NCBI GenBank assembly: GCA_033855775.1
Contig: JAWVFT010000013.1
Coordinates: 1 to 64,000 of the forward strand
Reading direction: 5' to 3'
From: DASVTR01 sp033855775
Lineage (GTDB): Bacteria; Acidobacteriota; Blastocatellia; Pyrinomonadales; Pyrinomonadaceae
DNA: 64,000 nucleotides
The position numbers and the translations under genes were made by a program. Position 1 is the first letter of the stretch. Each line of letters opens with the position of its first letter. The notes below the pieces were generated by a model that did not search any database, was not told the origin of the DNA, and was given only the letters and a program-made list of their open reading frames with translations. Below are positions 8,622-17,439 of the stretch, piece after piece.

Positions 8622-11621
8622 ATGCGCGCCAGAAGCATAGCCCGTCAGCTTTCAGTTTGGCCGTCTGCGCCGCTGTTCATCACGGCGTTGCTGAGTGTTG
8701 CTGTCCTTTATTGGTGGCTCGCGCCGCAGCGGTCGGCGAGCCTTGAAGCGGTCGCTATGCGGCGTCCCGCGCGCGTTGTTGACGAAGACGAGATGGACGC
8801 GCGCTTGCAGCGTGCGGCGAGCGCGGCTCTCGACGGGCGCGAAGGCGCGGTCGTCGTCATCAATCCGCAGGACGGACGCCTGCGCGCCGTCGTCAATCCA
8901 AGTCTTGCCTTTGAGCAGGCGTTCTCGCCCGGCTCGACCGTCAAAGTGTTCACCGCGCTCGTGGCGATGCAGTCCAATCTGATTGACGAGAAATCGCGGC
9001 TGCTCTGCCGGGAGCGTTACCAGAGCGCTGATTTCGAGATTCATTGTTCGCACCCGAAAATCGCCGCGCCCTTTGACCCGGCGGAAGCCCTCGCTTATTC
9101 CTGCAACTACTACTTCGGCAAACTCGGCGAGCGCGTCAACGAAGATTCCTTCAAAGCGCTGCTCTCGTCCTTCGGCTTCGGGGCGCGGACGAACGTGAAT
9201 CATGAAGGCGAAGCGACGGGAAGCTTGCCGCGCGGCGCAAGCTTTAGCTCGCGCGACGCCATCGGCGAAGGCAGCGAGTTGCGCGTCACGCCGGTACAGT
9301 TGCTCGCGGCCTACGCGGCCCTCGTCAACGGCGGTCATCTATACACGCCGCAACTCGCCGCCGCACGCGGGTTTAGGAAGAAGGAGCGAGCGAGCTTGAG
9401 CATCGCGCCCGCGCATCGCGCTCTGCTCATCGAAGGCATGCGCGGCGCGGTCACTTACGGCACGGCCCTGCGCGCGGGCTTGAATGCTCTGCCGCTTTAC
9501 ATCTTCGGCAAGACGGGGACGGCCACCGCGAGCGATAGCAGGCAAACGCAGGGCTGGTTCGTCGGCTTCGCTTCCGAACCGGGCGCGGCGCAAAGCGTCT
9601 CCACAGACGGCGCGGAGTTGGCCGTGCTGGTCTTCCTCAAACAAGGTCACGGCGCGGAGTCTGCGGAAGCGGCGCGGATTATCTTTGAAGCCTTTGCGCG
9701 GCAGCCGGACGCGGGCCAGGACGCGACGCGCGGCGAAGATACGAAGACGAGCGCGAGCGATGCGGAGAGGCGCGCGAGCGATGCGACGACGGGCGCAACC
9801 GATGTGAAGACGAGCGCGAGCGATGAGAGCAAAGCTGTAGCTGCGCCCGCGCCTGCGACAGACGACGGAGCGCGTGTGCGCGTTCGTTTGGTCGGCGAAG
9901 AGAGAACGGTGTCCGTCTCGTTTGAAGACTACGTGCTCGGCGTGCTGGCGACGGAGGGAGCGATTGAGGAGGAACCCGAAGCCCTCAAGGCTCTGGCCGT
10001 CGCCGTTCGCACTTATGCTCTGAGGAATCTCAAACGCCACGCGGCGGACGGCTACGACTTTTGCAGCACGACGCATTGCCAACGCTACACGCCGGTCGCG
10101 GGCGGCGAGCAGCAAGGCGTCAGCGAGCGGCTGCGGCGAGCCTTTGAAGAGACGGCGGGCGAAGTCTTGCTGGACGAAGCGGGCCGCGTCGCGGACGCTT
10201 ACTTCCACGCGGCTTGCGGCGGCATGACCGCCAACGTCTCAACGCTCTGGGGCGCGACGGCGCCGAAGTATCTGCGCGGCGTGAGCGATGAGTATTGCGC
10301 CACGATGCCGCATCACGACTGGACGGACGTGATTCCGGCGTCGCGTCTGGCCGCCGCGCTCTCAAGCGACGCGCGCACGGATGTCGGCCCGCGTCTGGAC
10401 AATGTGATTCTGTCCAGACGCGACCGAAGCGGACGCGCCGAACTCATCACGCTCGAAGGCGCGCGTCGTCGCGTCGTGCGCGGTTGGGACTTCAAGATTA
10501 TCGTCGGTCGCTTTCTCGGTTGGAACATGCTGAAGAGTTCGCGTTTCATCGTCAGCCGCGCCGGGGGGGATTTTATCTTTCGCGGCGGCGGCTTCGGCCA
10601 CGGCCTCGGCCTCTGTCAGGAAGGCGCGCACGTCATGGCTCATCGCGGCATCAACTATCGCCGGATTCTCCAACACTATTTTCCTTCGACCAGCGTCGGC
10701 CACACGACGCCTGAAACTGACGCCAGCGAAGCCAGCAACTACAGCGCGAGTGAGCCGGAACAAGCTGGCGCGGCGAGGGATGGCTGTTCCGCTGCTTTCA
10801 ACATCCTCCGAAGCCTTGCGACGTGGAAAGCGGATGTCCTGATGTTCGGCAGCAAGCGTAGCGGAATCGCGGCTCATGACAGCGAGCCTCACGGTAACTT
10901 GTCTGAAGGCTCGCGGCCTGCGCGTGTCGCTGACAACGCGCGTGTCGTTGATACTTCGCTTGTCGTTGACGCTGCCCGTGTCGTTGATAATTCGTACGTG
11001 CCGCTGCCGCGCTCGTCCGGTTCACAGAATCGCTTTTTGAGTTTGGCGGGCGAGCATTTTCGTGTGAGCTATCCGGCGGGCTTGGAGCGGCGTGAGGCGG
11101 AGAATATCCTGCGCGCGATGGAAGCGGCGCGGGCTGAGTTGGCGGGCCGCGTCAACTTCATGGCGCAAGGCTCTGGCGGGCCGCCGACGCTCGACGTGAT
11201 TGTTCATGCGACGACGGGCGATTTTGTCGTGGCGACGGGGCAGCCGCCTTGGGCCGCGGCGGCGACGCGCGGACGGCGGATAGAGTTGCAGCCGCTCGCT
11301 GTGTTGCGACGGCGCGGCGTGTTGCTGACGACGCTGCGCCACGAGTACGCGCACGTCTTGATAGACGCCCTCAGCCTTGGACGCGCGCCGCGCTGGCTGG
11401 CCGAAGGACTCGCCATGCGGTTTGCCGGGGAAGGCCGCCTGCTCGCGCGCTTTGAGACGAAAGAGCCGCTTTCGCTGGACGAGTTGGAGCAGAAACTCGC
11501 GCGGCCAGCGTCGGCCACGGAGATGCGCGCGCTGTACGCGAAGGCTTACAGCGAGACGCTCGCGCTCGTCCGCGCCGAAGGCGAGAGCAATGTCTGGCGG
11601 CGCGTCGCGCGAAAAGATTAG
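8622..11621 (+). CDS. Fusion: penicillin-binding transpeptidase + SpoIID domain + HExxH peptidase-like domain
   Basis: A 999-residue membrane-anchored protein with three envelope enzyme modules. After one TM segment (about residues 15-33) comes a compact penicillin-binding transpeptidase domain with all three motifs: STVK (Ser105-Lys108), SCN (160-162) and KTGT (297-300). A heptad-repeat linker (about 377-404) leads to a SpoIID/LytB domain (about 419-691) with EDYVLGVLATEG, ACGG and GHGLGLCQEGA. SpoIID enzymes cleave denuded glycan strands. A second repetitive linker (about 768-791) precedes a gluzincin-like peptidase domain with HEYAH (907-911) and WLAEG (Glu928). I chose the ATG with GAGG upstream; the frame stays open further 5', overlapping the previous gene. 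This domain order is unusual to me, and it ends the macroglobulin operon. Confidence 0.85.
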   Translation: MRARSIARQLSVWPSAPLFITALLSVAVLYWWLAPQRSASLEAVAMRRPARVVDEDEMDARLQRAASAALDGREGAVVVINPQDGRLRAVVNPSLAFEQAFSPGSTVKVFTALVAMQSNLIDEKSRLLCRERYQSADFEIHCSHPKIAAPFDPAEALAYSCNYYFGKLGERVNEDSFKALLSSFGFGARTNVNHEGEATGSLPRGASFSSRDAIGEGSELRVTPVQLLAAYAALVNGGHLYTPQLAAARGFRKKERASLSIAPAHRALLIEGMRGAVTYGTALRAGLNALPLYIFGKTGTATASDSRQTQGWFVGFASEPGAAQSVSTDGAELAVLVFLKQGHGAESAEAARIIFEAFARQPDAGQDATRGEDTKTSASDAERRASDATTGATDVKTSASDESKAVAAPAPATDDGARVRVRLVGEERTVSVSFEDYVLGVLATEGAIEEEPEALKALAVAVRTYALRNLKRHAADGYDFCSTTHCQRYTPVAGGEQQGVSERLRRAFEETAGEVLLDEAGRVADAYFHAACGGMTANVSTLWGATAPKYLRGVSDEYCATMPHHDWTDVIPASRLAAALSSDARTDVGPRLDNVILSRRDRSGRAELITLEGARRRVVRGWDFKIIVGRFLGWNMLKSSRFIVSRAGGDFIFRGGGFGHGLGLCQEGAHVMAHRGINYRRILQHYFPSTSVGHTTPETDASEASNYSASEPEQAGAARDGCSAAFNILRSLATWKADVLMFGSKRSGIAAHDSEPHGNLSEGSRPARVADNARVVDTSLVVDAARVVDNSYVPLPRSSGSQNRFLSLAGEHFRVSYPAGLERREAENILRAMEAARAELAGRVNFMAQGSGGPPTLDVIVHATTGDFVVATGQPPWAAAATRGRRIELQPLAVLRRRGVLLTTLRHEYAHVLIDALSLGRAPRWLAEGLAMRFAGEGRLLARFETKEPLSLDELEQKLARPASATEMRALYAKAYSETLALVRAEGESNVWRRVARKD
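9750..9833 (+). repeat. In-frame 21-bp tandem repeat, 4 units, in the PBP-SpoIID linker
   Basis: Four degenerate 21-base units encode the heptads SASDAER, RASDATT, GATDVKT and SASDESK. They form a hydrophilic linker between the transpeptidase and SpoIID modules. Confidence 0.8.
10923..10994 (+). repeat. In-frame 18-bp tandem repeat, 4 units, in the SpoIID-peptidase linker
   Basis: Four 18-base units encode RVADNA, RVVDTS, LVVDAA and RVVDNS, between the SpoIID and HExxH modules of the fusion protein. Confidence 0.8.
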
Positions 11622-11762
11622 GCGTTACAGACCGAAAGAATTAGCGATAAAAACGGCTCGCTCTGTTATTATCCCGCCTTGATTTCATCAGCCGCCGCGC
11701 GCCGTCCTCAATCGAGATGACGTGCGGCGCGGGCTGTCTCTCTCCAACTCAAAAAAAATAAG

Positions 11763-11987
11763 ATGAAGACTAAACTTTCAATCGTGTCCGTTGTGATGTG
11801 CCTGCTCATGGCGTTTGCGATGAGGGACGCATGGGCGCAAACGCCGCGCGCTGCCGACACGGGGCGCGGCGGCAGCACATGGCTGCATCGCTGGGCCTTG
11901 ACGGCGGGCAAGCGCGGGGCGTTCTTCGCGGGCAAACCCGAAACGCCCGCCTTCGTCATGAAGGAAGCCGGAATCAACGAACCATAG
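11763..11987 (+). CDS. Small secreted hypothetical protein
   Basis: A 74-residue open frame with a convincing signal peptide: MKTKLS, a hydrophobic stretch, and a likely cleavage site after AWA before QTP. The mature peptide would be about 50 residues, basic and glycine-rich. There is no clear Shine-Dalgarno before the ATG, only an A-rich tract. I recognise no family. The signal peptide is the main argument that it is real. Confidence 0.45.
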   Translation: MKTKLSIVSVVMCLLMAFAMRDAWAQTPRAADTGRGGSTWLHRWALTAGKRGAFFAGKPETPAFVMKEAGINEP

Positions 11988-12381
11988 CGGCTGCCTTTGC
12001 CGCTTTGCGTCGTCTCGCTCAAATGGAGGTGGAGAAGATGAAAAAGGCGCCTGCCTTGACTGGCAAGTTTTACAAACTCGACAATTCGTCGTCTCACGCA
12101 ATATAGTGTTACTTGACAAATCTTTTTGGTTTGTCGGAACAAATCCCTTTGGTTTGTTGGTTGATTGCCCAGTCCCATCTGTCCGGCGCCTGCACCGGAC
12201 AACTCAACCGGCAGACGATAGATTGCCCAGTGTTATCAACTGAAGATGCTCTCCGGCGACGCGGGAGAGTTGTGCTTTGGCGCGCAAGCTATGGAACACT
12301 TGCTCTTTGCGCGCGGCTGCGTTGGCATGTTCTGCTTGCTCGCGCAGCGCGCAAGTGATTTGGAGGCTTTGACGGATTCTT
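11988..12381. other. Intergenic region with tandem operator-like palindromes
   Basis: A 394-base stretch without a supported gene. It holds two palindromic boxes (annotated separately), a hairpin TGTCCGG/CCGGACA near 12178-12199, and a direct repeat GATTGCCCAGT near 12162 and 12221. It precedes the hybrid kinase gene and probably contains its control region. Confidence 0.45.
12116..12157. promoter_or_regulatory. Two tandem palindromic boxes, operator-like
   Basis: Two 19-base copies (12116-12134 and 12139-12157) share ACAAATC...TTTGGTTTGT. Each has ACAAA/TTTGT arms, and their centres are 23 bases apart, roughly two helical turns. This spacing suits two regulator dimers on one DNA face. The cognate regulator is unknown. 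Confidence 0.45.
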
Positions 12382-13746
12382 ATGTCAGTTCAAGGTCAGA
12401 CGTTCACAGCTTCGCTTCCGTCCGCGCCCGACGCGTCGACGGAGGACGACCGGCGCATTCTCATCGTTGACGACGAGGAGGCGGTGCGCAGCGTCTTCGC
12501 CAGTTGCCTGGGGGCGCGCTACCTGTGCGTGACGGCGGGCGACGCGCAGGAGGCTCTGGTGCGTCTCGCCAGCCAGCCCTTCGCGCTCGTCATCGCCGAC
12601 GTGCAAATGCCGGGCTTGAGCGGCATCGAACTGCTGCGCCGCATCACAGAGCACTTTCCAGATACCATCGTCATCGTCGCTTCCGGCATCGACCGCACGC
12701 AGCGCGTGCTGGACGCCGTGCGCCTCGGCGCGTTCGACTATTTGATAAAGCCCTGCGACATGGGCGTGCTCGAACTGAGCGTCGAGCGCGCACTTGAAAG
12801 ACGCGCCCTGCTGCGCTCGGCGCGCCACTACAAGCAACACCTTGAGCAGCAGAACGGGGAACTCGCCAGACGCAAGGCCGAACTCGAACGCCTGCAAGCC
12901 CAGATTGTGCACAGCGAGAAGATGGCCTCGCTCGGCCAACTCGCCGCCGGAGTAGCGCACGAACTCAACAACCCCGCGGGCTTCATCTACGGCAACATGG
13001 AGATTCTCAAAAACTGCGTTGACAGTCTCGAACTCCTCTTAAAGTTTTACGACGATGCGCAGTTGCCGCCCGATGTGGCCGAGCGCGCCTCCGTCATTAA
13101 GAAGGAGATTGATTATCTGAACACGCTCGCAGACCTGCGCTCGATTGTCGCCGACTGCTACAGCGGAGCCGAGCGGATTCGTGATGTCGTTCAGAACCTG
13201 CGTCTCTTCTCGCGGCTCGACGAAGCCGAGTTGAAGAAGATTAATATTCACGAAGGTCTTGATTCCACGCTGCGCTTGCTGTCGCAATACTACGGCGCGG
13301 GCCGCGTTTCGCTCGAACGCGAGTACGGCGAGTTGCCGCTCGTGGATTGTTACGCGGGCCAACTCAATCAGGTGTGGATGAACTTGCTGGTCAACGCCGC
13401 GCACGCGATGGGCGGCAGCGAGGGGCGCGTTCGCATCACGACGCGCCTGGAAAATCAGATGGCCGTTGTTGCCATCAGCGACACGGGCAGCGGCATCGCG
13501 CCCGAACTGTTGAAGAAAATCTTCGACCCGTTCTTCACCACCAAGAAGGTCGGCGAAGGCACAGGGCTTGGACTCTCCATCGCCTACGGCATTATCAAAC
13601 GCCACGGCGGCTCCATCCGCGTGCAGAGCCGCCCCGGCTTCGGCACAATCTTTACCGTCGCCATTCCGATAGACGCCGCGCGCCACCCGAAGCGCGCCGA
13701 GCAGAACAGCAACAGCGGCGGCGGCGCGGCGCACGGGCTTTCATAA
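12382..13746 (+). CDS. Hybrid response regulator / histidine kinase
   Basis: A 454-residue cytoplasmic signalling protein. An N-terminal receiver domain (about 25-140) has the acidic pair DDEE, phospho-acceptor Asp73 (IADVQMPG) and Lys123. A coiled coil (about 145-180) leads to a dimerisation/phospho-acceptor helix with His193 (GVAHELNNP). The C-terminal ATPase domain has NQVWMNLLVNAAHAM, DTGSGIAPELLKKIFDPFF and GTGLGLSIAYGI. There is no membrane segment, so its input is probably phosphotransfer or partner binding through the receiver. It lies 24 bases before a second receiver-domain gene, a likely partner. Confidence 0.92.
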   Translation: MSVQGQTFTASLPSAPDASTEDDRRILIVDDEEAVRSVFASCLGARYLCVTAGDAQEALVRLASQPFALVIADVQMPGLSGIELLRRITEHFPDTIVIVASGIDRTQRVLDAVRLGAFDYLIKPCDMGVLELSVERALERRALLRSARHYKQHLEQQNGELARRKAELERLQAQIVHSEKMASLGQLAAGVAHELNNPAGFIYGNMEILKNCVDSLELLLKFYDDAQLPPDVAERASVIKKEIDYLNTLADLRSIVADCYSGAERIRDVVQNLRLFSRLDEAELKKINIHEGLDSTLRLLSQYYGAGRVSLEREYGELPLVDCYAGQLNQVWMNLLVNAAHAMGGSEGRVRITTRLENQMAVVAISDTGSGIAPELLKKIFDPFFTTKKVGEGTGLGLSIAYGIIKRHGGSIRVQSRPGFGTIFTVAIPIDAARHPKRAEQNSNSGGGAAHGLS

Positions 13747-13770
13747 ACCAGCACAGGAGTTTTACTTGAA

Positions 13771-14232
13771 ATGACTTATAAAATCATGGTCGTTGATGAT
13801 GAACCGGCTAACACTCGCCTGCTCGAAAGGCTTTTTCGCGGCGACTATGAAGTGGTCATCGCCGGGAGCGGGGCGGAAGCCCTGCGCTTGTTGGAGCAAC
13901 ACAATGTCGCGCTCATTATGACAGACCAGCGGATGCCGGACATGACCGGCCTCGAACTGTTGCAGAAGACCGCGGGCTTGCGCCCGCACATGGTGCGAAT
14001 TATTGTCACAGGCTACACGGACGTGCAAACGCTGGTCGAGGCGATTAACTCCGGCCTCGTCTACAAGTATGTCACCAAGCCTTGGGACAACGACGAACTG
14101 CGCCTCACCATCAGCCGCGCCATAGAGCATTACGAGACGAACAAATCGCGCCACGAGCTTGAGATGACAACCAAGCGACTGCTCGCGCGCCTCGATGAGA
14201 TACAGCAACTCGCCACGCTCGACGAGCTTTGA
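13771..14232 (+). CDS. Response regulator, receiver domain with C-terminal helix
   Basis: A 153-residue CheY-like protein. The receiver fold covers residues 3-118, with the acidic pair at 9-10, phospho-acceptor Asp52 (MTDQRMPDM) and Lys103 (TKPWDNDEL). The last 35 residues form a charged helix without a DNA-binding or enzymatic domain. The TKPWDNDEL signature is common in receivers linked to HD-GYP or kinase modules, but no such module is present here. It sits just downstream of the hybrid kinase and is probably in the same transcript. Confidence 0.9.
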   Translation: MTYKIMVVDDEPANTRLLERLFRGDYEVVIAGSGAEALRLLEQHNVALIMTDQRMPDMTGLELLQKTAGLRPHMVRIIVTGYTDVQTLVEAINSGLVYKYVTKPWDNDELRLTISRAIEHYETNKSRHELEMTTKRLLARLDEIQQLATLDEL

Positions 14233-14330
14233 GATACGCCGCCGGTTGCTTCCGCCACACAAGCCATGCGACAGACGCGGCGCAGACCAAGCGCGCGTGT
14301 CGCCTGCCTTGCGGCGAAGCGGCGTTCATC

Positions 14331-15545
14331 TCAATGCTTGACTAGTTTTTGCAGGCGAGCGGCGACGCGCGGCGGGTCGGACGCGCGCACTAGAACTTCG
14401 GGCGTGCGGTGCCACGCGGCGCACTCTCGCAACGCGACGGCGATGTCTTCCAGCAACTCGACGCTCACGCGCTCTCCCGGCTCTATGTAGAGCGACTTGA
14501 TTTCAAAGATGCCATCTTTACGATGAGCCTTTGCGTCGAGCCGCCCGACGAGAGAGCCGCGCCGCAGAATCGGCAGCGTGAAATAGCCGTAGCGTCGCTT
14601 GGGCGCAGGCGTGTAGCACTCAATCCGGTAGTCGAAATTGAACAACTCGCGTGCGCGCGCTCTATCCCAGACCAGCGGGTCGAAGGGCGAGAGCAACGTC
14701 GTCAACTCAGGCTTGAGCCTGCCAGCCGCCGCCGCGTTGGCCAGCTTGAGATTGTCTGGATGAACGAAGGCCAAGTCCTGCCAGCCTTCGACCTGCGCCG
14801 TGAGCAAAGCTCCCTCTTCGGCCAGAGCGATGACGGCGGCGCTCGTCGCGCGTTTATCCGTGCGGAAGTAATCGCCAGCCCAACGCGCGGTCGTGATGCC
14901 GAGGGCGCGCACGGCCCTGAGCGTCAATTCGCGCCTGACTTCATCGCGTGACGGCAACTGCCGGTCGTCCCAGGCGGGCAAGACTCGCTCGCGCAGGTCA
15001 TAGACGCGCTGAAAATTATGGCGGCGCGCAATCATCAACTCGCCCGCCGTAAAGAGCATCTCAAGGGCGCGCTTCTCCGTCTTCCATTCCCACCAGCCGC
15101 CGGCCTTGCCGTCCGTGCGCGCAAAGTCTGCGGCGCGCACGGCCCCTCGCTCGCGTATCAACTCAAGCAACTGTTCAATCTCACGGCGACGCTCTTCGAC
15201 CCATGACTTCGAGTACTTCCAGCCCAACGTTTCCGCATCGAGCATTCGATGACGATAGAGCGGAAAGTCTTCGACGGGAAGAAAGCAGGCTTCGTGCGCC
15301 CAGTATTCGAAGAGCGCGCCTTCGGCCAGCAGTTCTTCCAGCCAGCGCGGCTCGTAATCGCCGAGGCGGCTCCACAGCACGAAGTAAGGGCTGCGCGCGA
15401 CGACGTTAATCGTGTCAATCTGAAGAACGCACATGCGGCGAATCGCGCGCAGCACGTCCGCCTTGGTCGCCTGCTTCAAGGGGCGGCGTTGGAGTCCCTG
15501 CGCGGCCAGCATCAAGGCACGCGCCTGCGTCTGGTTAAGCTTCAT
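14331..15545 (-). CDS. YcaQ/AlkX-type winged-helix DNA glycosylase
   Basis: A 404-residue protein of the HTH_42 (AlkZ/YcaQ) superfamily, which uses tandem winged helices. Characterised members unhook interstrand crosslinks or remove bulky alkylated bases. The catalytic loop MCVLQIDTINVVARSP contains Gln42-Ile-Asp44, the Q-x-D motif of the YcaQ/AlkX branch rather than the Q-x-Q of AlkZ. Further family signatures are LFEYWAHEACFLP and, near the C-terminus, YIEPGERVSVELLEDIAVALRE. I chose the ATG at 15545 because homologous sequence begins there; the frame extends 53 codons further upstream without a clear ribosome site. It lies convergent to the receiver gene and is probably monocistronic. Confidence 0.88.
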   Translation of the reverse strand: MKLNQTQARALMLAAQGLQRRPLKQATKADVLRAIRRMCVLQIDTINVVARSPYFVLWSRLGDYEPRWLEELLAEGALFEYWAHEACFLPVEDFPLYRHRMLDAETLGWKYSKSWVEERRREIEQLLELIRERGAVRAADFARTDGKAGGWWEWKTEKRALEMLFTAGELMIARRHNFQRVYDLRERVLPAWDDRQLPSRDEVRRELTLRAVRALGITTARWAGDYFRTDKRATSAAVIALAEEGALLTAQVEGWQDLAFVHPDNLKLANAAAAGRLKPELTTLLSPFDPLVWDRARARELFNFDYRIECYTPAPKRRYGYFTLPILRRGSLVGRLDAKAHRKDGIFEIKSLYIEPGERVSVELLEDIAVALRECAAWHRTPEVLVRASDPPRVAARLQKLVKH

Positions 15546-15791
15546 CGAGCGAGATTCACATTGACTGGAAGAGATTGTCAACAGCGTTTCATGCGGAGCG
15601 GTTTGAAGCTGTTTCTCTTCGCGCGCGGGCGTCGTCGCGCCTACGCTTTTCTTGCATTCATCTTCTAATTGAAGCCTCACGGAAGAATCGCTTGACTTAT
15701 TCACAAACTGAACTAAAGTGGAACTGTCAGTCTGTTCGCTTGCCCCGGCTTCTCACCACATAACTTGAAACTGTTCGACGAGTCGAGGCTT

Positions 15792-17228
15792 ATGAGTTTC
15801 ACTTACTTGCGCGCCTGTGCGCGCAGGCATCGCTGCCACACTGTTTCTCTCTTAACAATCCTGCGGGCTGCTTACAGCCTCGCTCTCATCGCTCTCATCA
15901 TTTGCGCCGCGCAAGCTCCGGCCCACGCCGCGCCCGCTTTGATTAGCGAAGCCAACTCGACGCGCGCCATCGCGCTCGAATCCGTGACGCTGCGGCGCGA
16001 ACCCTTTCAACTCACACAGCCGATTCTGTTCGGCCTCGATAGCCGCACGCGCATCATGCTCTTCGCCAGAAACGTCGAACTGCTTCCCGGCGAAGATGCC
16101 ACAGCCGTCAGCGCCGAAGCCGAAGACGGCGCGGGCGTGCGCTATCCTTTGACGGTCGAGTACGTCGGCCTTGTCCCCGGATTTGAATGGATGAGTTCGG
16201 TGGTGGTCAGGCTCAACGCCAATCTGGGTGACGCGGGCGACGTGCTCATCGGCATCACCTTGCGCGGCGCGGCGAGCAATCGCGTGCGCGTCGGCATCGG
16301 CCACATCGGCGGCGGCCCGCCGGACGACGGCGTTGGCCCTCCGCCTGTGCCGGAGCTTGGCCCCGGCGCGAGCCTTCATGGCAAGCAAGTCTTCCCCGCG
16401 GACAATCCCTGGAACGAAGACATCTCCGGCCTGCCCGTTGACGCCAACTCCGGCAACCTCATCGCCAGCATGGGACTCGGCACGAGCCTGCACCCGGACT
16501 TTGGAACAGTCTGGGCGGGCGCGCCCAACGGCATCCCTTACATCGTCGTCTCCGGCTCTCAAACGAAAGTCGCCATCAACTTTACGCCGTACGGTTCTGA
16601 GAGCGACCCCGGCCCGTATCCCGTTCCGCCGGACGCTCCAATCGAAGGCGGGCCAAGCGGCAGCGGCGACCGCCACGTCATCGTCATCGACAGAGACAAC
16701 TGGAAGCTCTACGAATTGTACTCGGCCTTTCCCGTCAATGGTGGCGCGAGTTGGCGCGCGTCGAGCGGCGCTGTCTTCGACTTAAACTCCAACGCCCTGC
16801 GCCCTGCCGGTTGGACTTCGGCTGACGCGGCGGGCCTGCCCGTCTTCCCCGGCCTCGTCCGCTACGATGAAGTCTTCGAGCAGCAGGAAATCAAGCACGC
16901 TCTGCGCTTCACGGCCCAACAGACGCGCCGTGCTTACGTCTCGCCCGCGCGCCATTTCGCCAGCAGCAACACCAGCCCCAACTTGCCGCCAATGGGAATG
17001 CGCGTGCGCCTCAAAGCTTCGTTCGACATCTCGCGCTACTCGCCCGCCATGCAGGTCGTCCTCAAGGCTTTGAAGAAGTACGGGATGATACTCGCGGACA
17101 ACGGCTCGAACTGGTACATCAGCGGCTCGCCCGATGCGCGCTGGAACGATGACGAGTTGAACACACTGAAGGGCGTCAAAGGCTCAGACTTTGAAGTCGT
17201 GCGGATGGGAACGATTGTCACGCAATAG
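15792..17228 (+). CDS. Secreted protein of unknown function
   Basis: A 478-residue protein with a long basic N-region and a hydrophobic signal segment ending near APAHAAPA. The first half (about 55-170) is a beta-rich domain (VTLRREPFQLT..., LFARNVELLPGED, LVPGFEWMSSVVVRLN) of a kind I associate with many exported Acidobacteriota proteins. A Pro/Gly hinge (about 175-195) precedes the second half, which begins KQVFPADNPWNEDISGLPVD and contains RHVIVIDRDNWKLYELY and HALRFTAQQTRRAYVSPARH. No catalytic signature is recognised. The ATG has GAGG close upstream; an alternative TTG lies 27 bases earlier. Confidence 0.75.
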   Translation: MSFTYLRACARRHRCHTVSLLTILRAAYSLALIALIICAAQAPAHAAPALISEANSTRAIALESVTLRREPFQLTQPILFGLDSRTRIMLFARNVELLPGEDATAVSAEAEDGAGVRYPLTVEYVGLVPGFEWMSSVVVRLNANLGDAGDVLIGITLRGAASNRVRVGIGHIGGGPPDDGVGPPPVPELGPGASLHGKQVFPADNPWNEDISGLPVDANSGNLIASMGLGTSLHPDFGTVWAGAPNGIPYIVVSGSQTKVAINFTPYGSESDPGPYPVPPDAPIEGGPSGSGDRHVIVIDRDNWKLYELYSAFPVNGGASWRASSGAVFDLNSNALRPAGWTSADAAGLPVFPGLVRYDEVFEQQEIKHALRFTAQQTRRAYVSPARHFASSNTSPNLPPMGMRVRLKASFDISRYSPAMQVVLKALKKYGMILADNGSNWYISGSPDARWNDDELNTLKGVKGSDFEVVRMGTIVTQ

Positions 17229-17439
17229 TTGAGGATGGAAGCGTAGCTCTTCACGTCGCTTAACAGACGACGGATGAGCTATCAGCTTGTCCGTCGTCGC
17301 TACGTCGCGGCTTATCGGCTCTGTGCCTGAGCGTACAGAGCGAGCGTTGACTTACGCCGGGATTGAGAGTAGAAAGAGCTTAACAGGCGGATATCCCCCA
17401 ATTGAATTTCCTTTCTGCTATACATCAAACGAGGAAATC

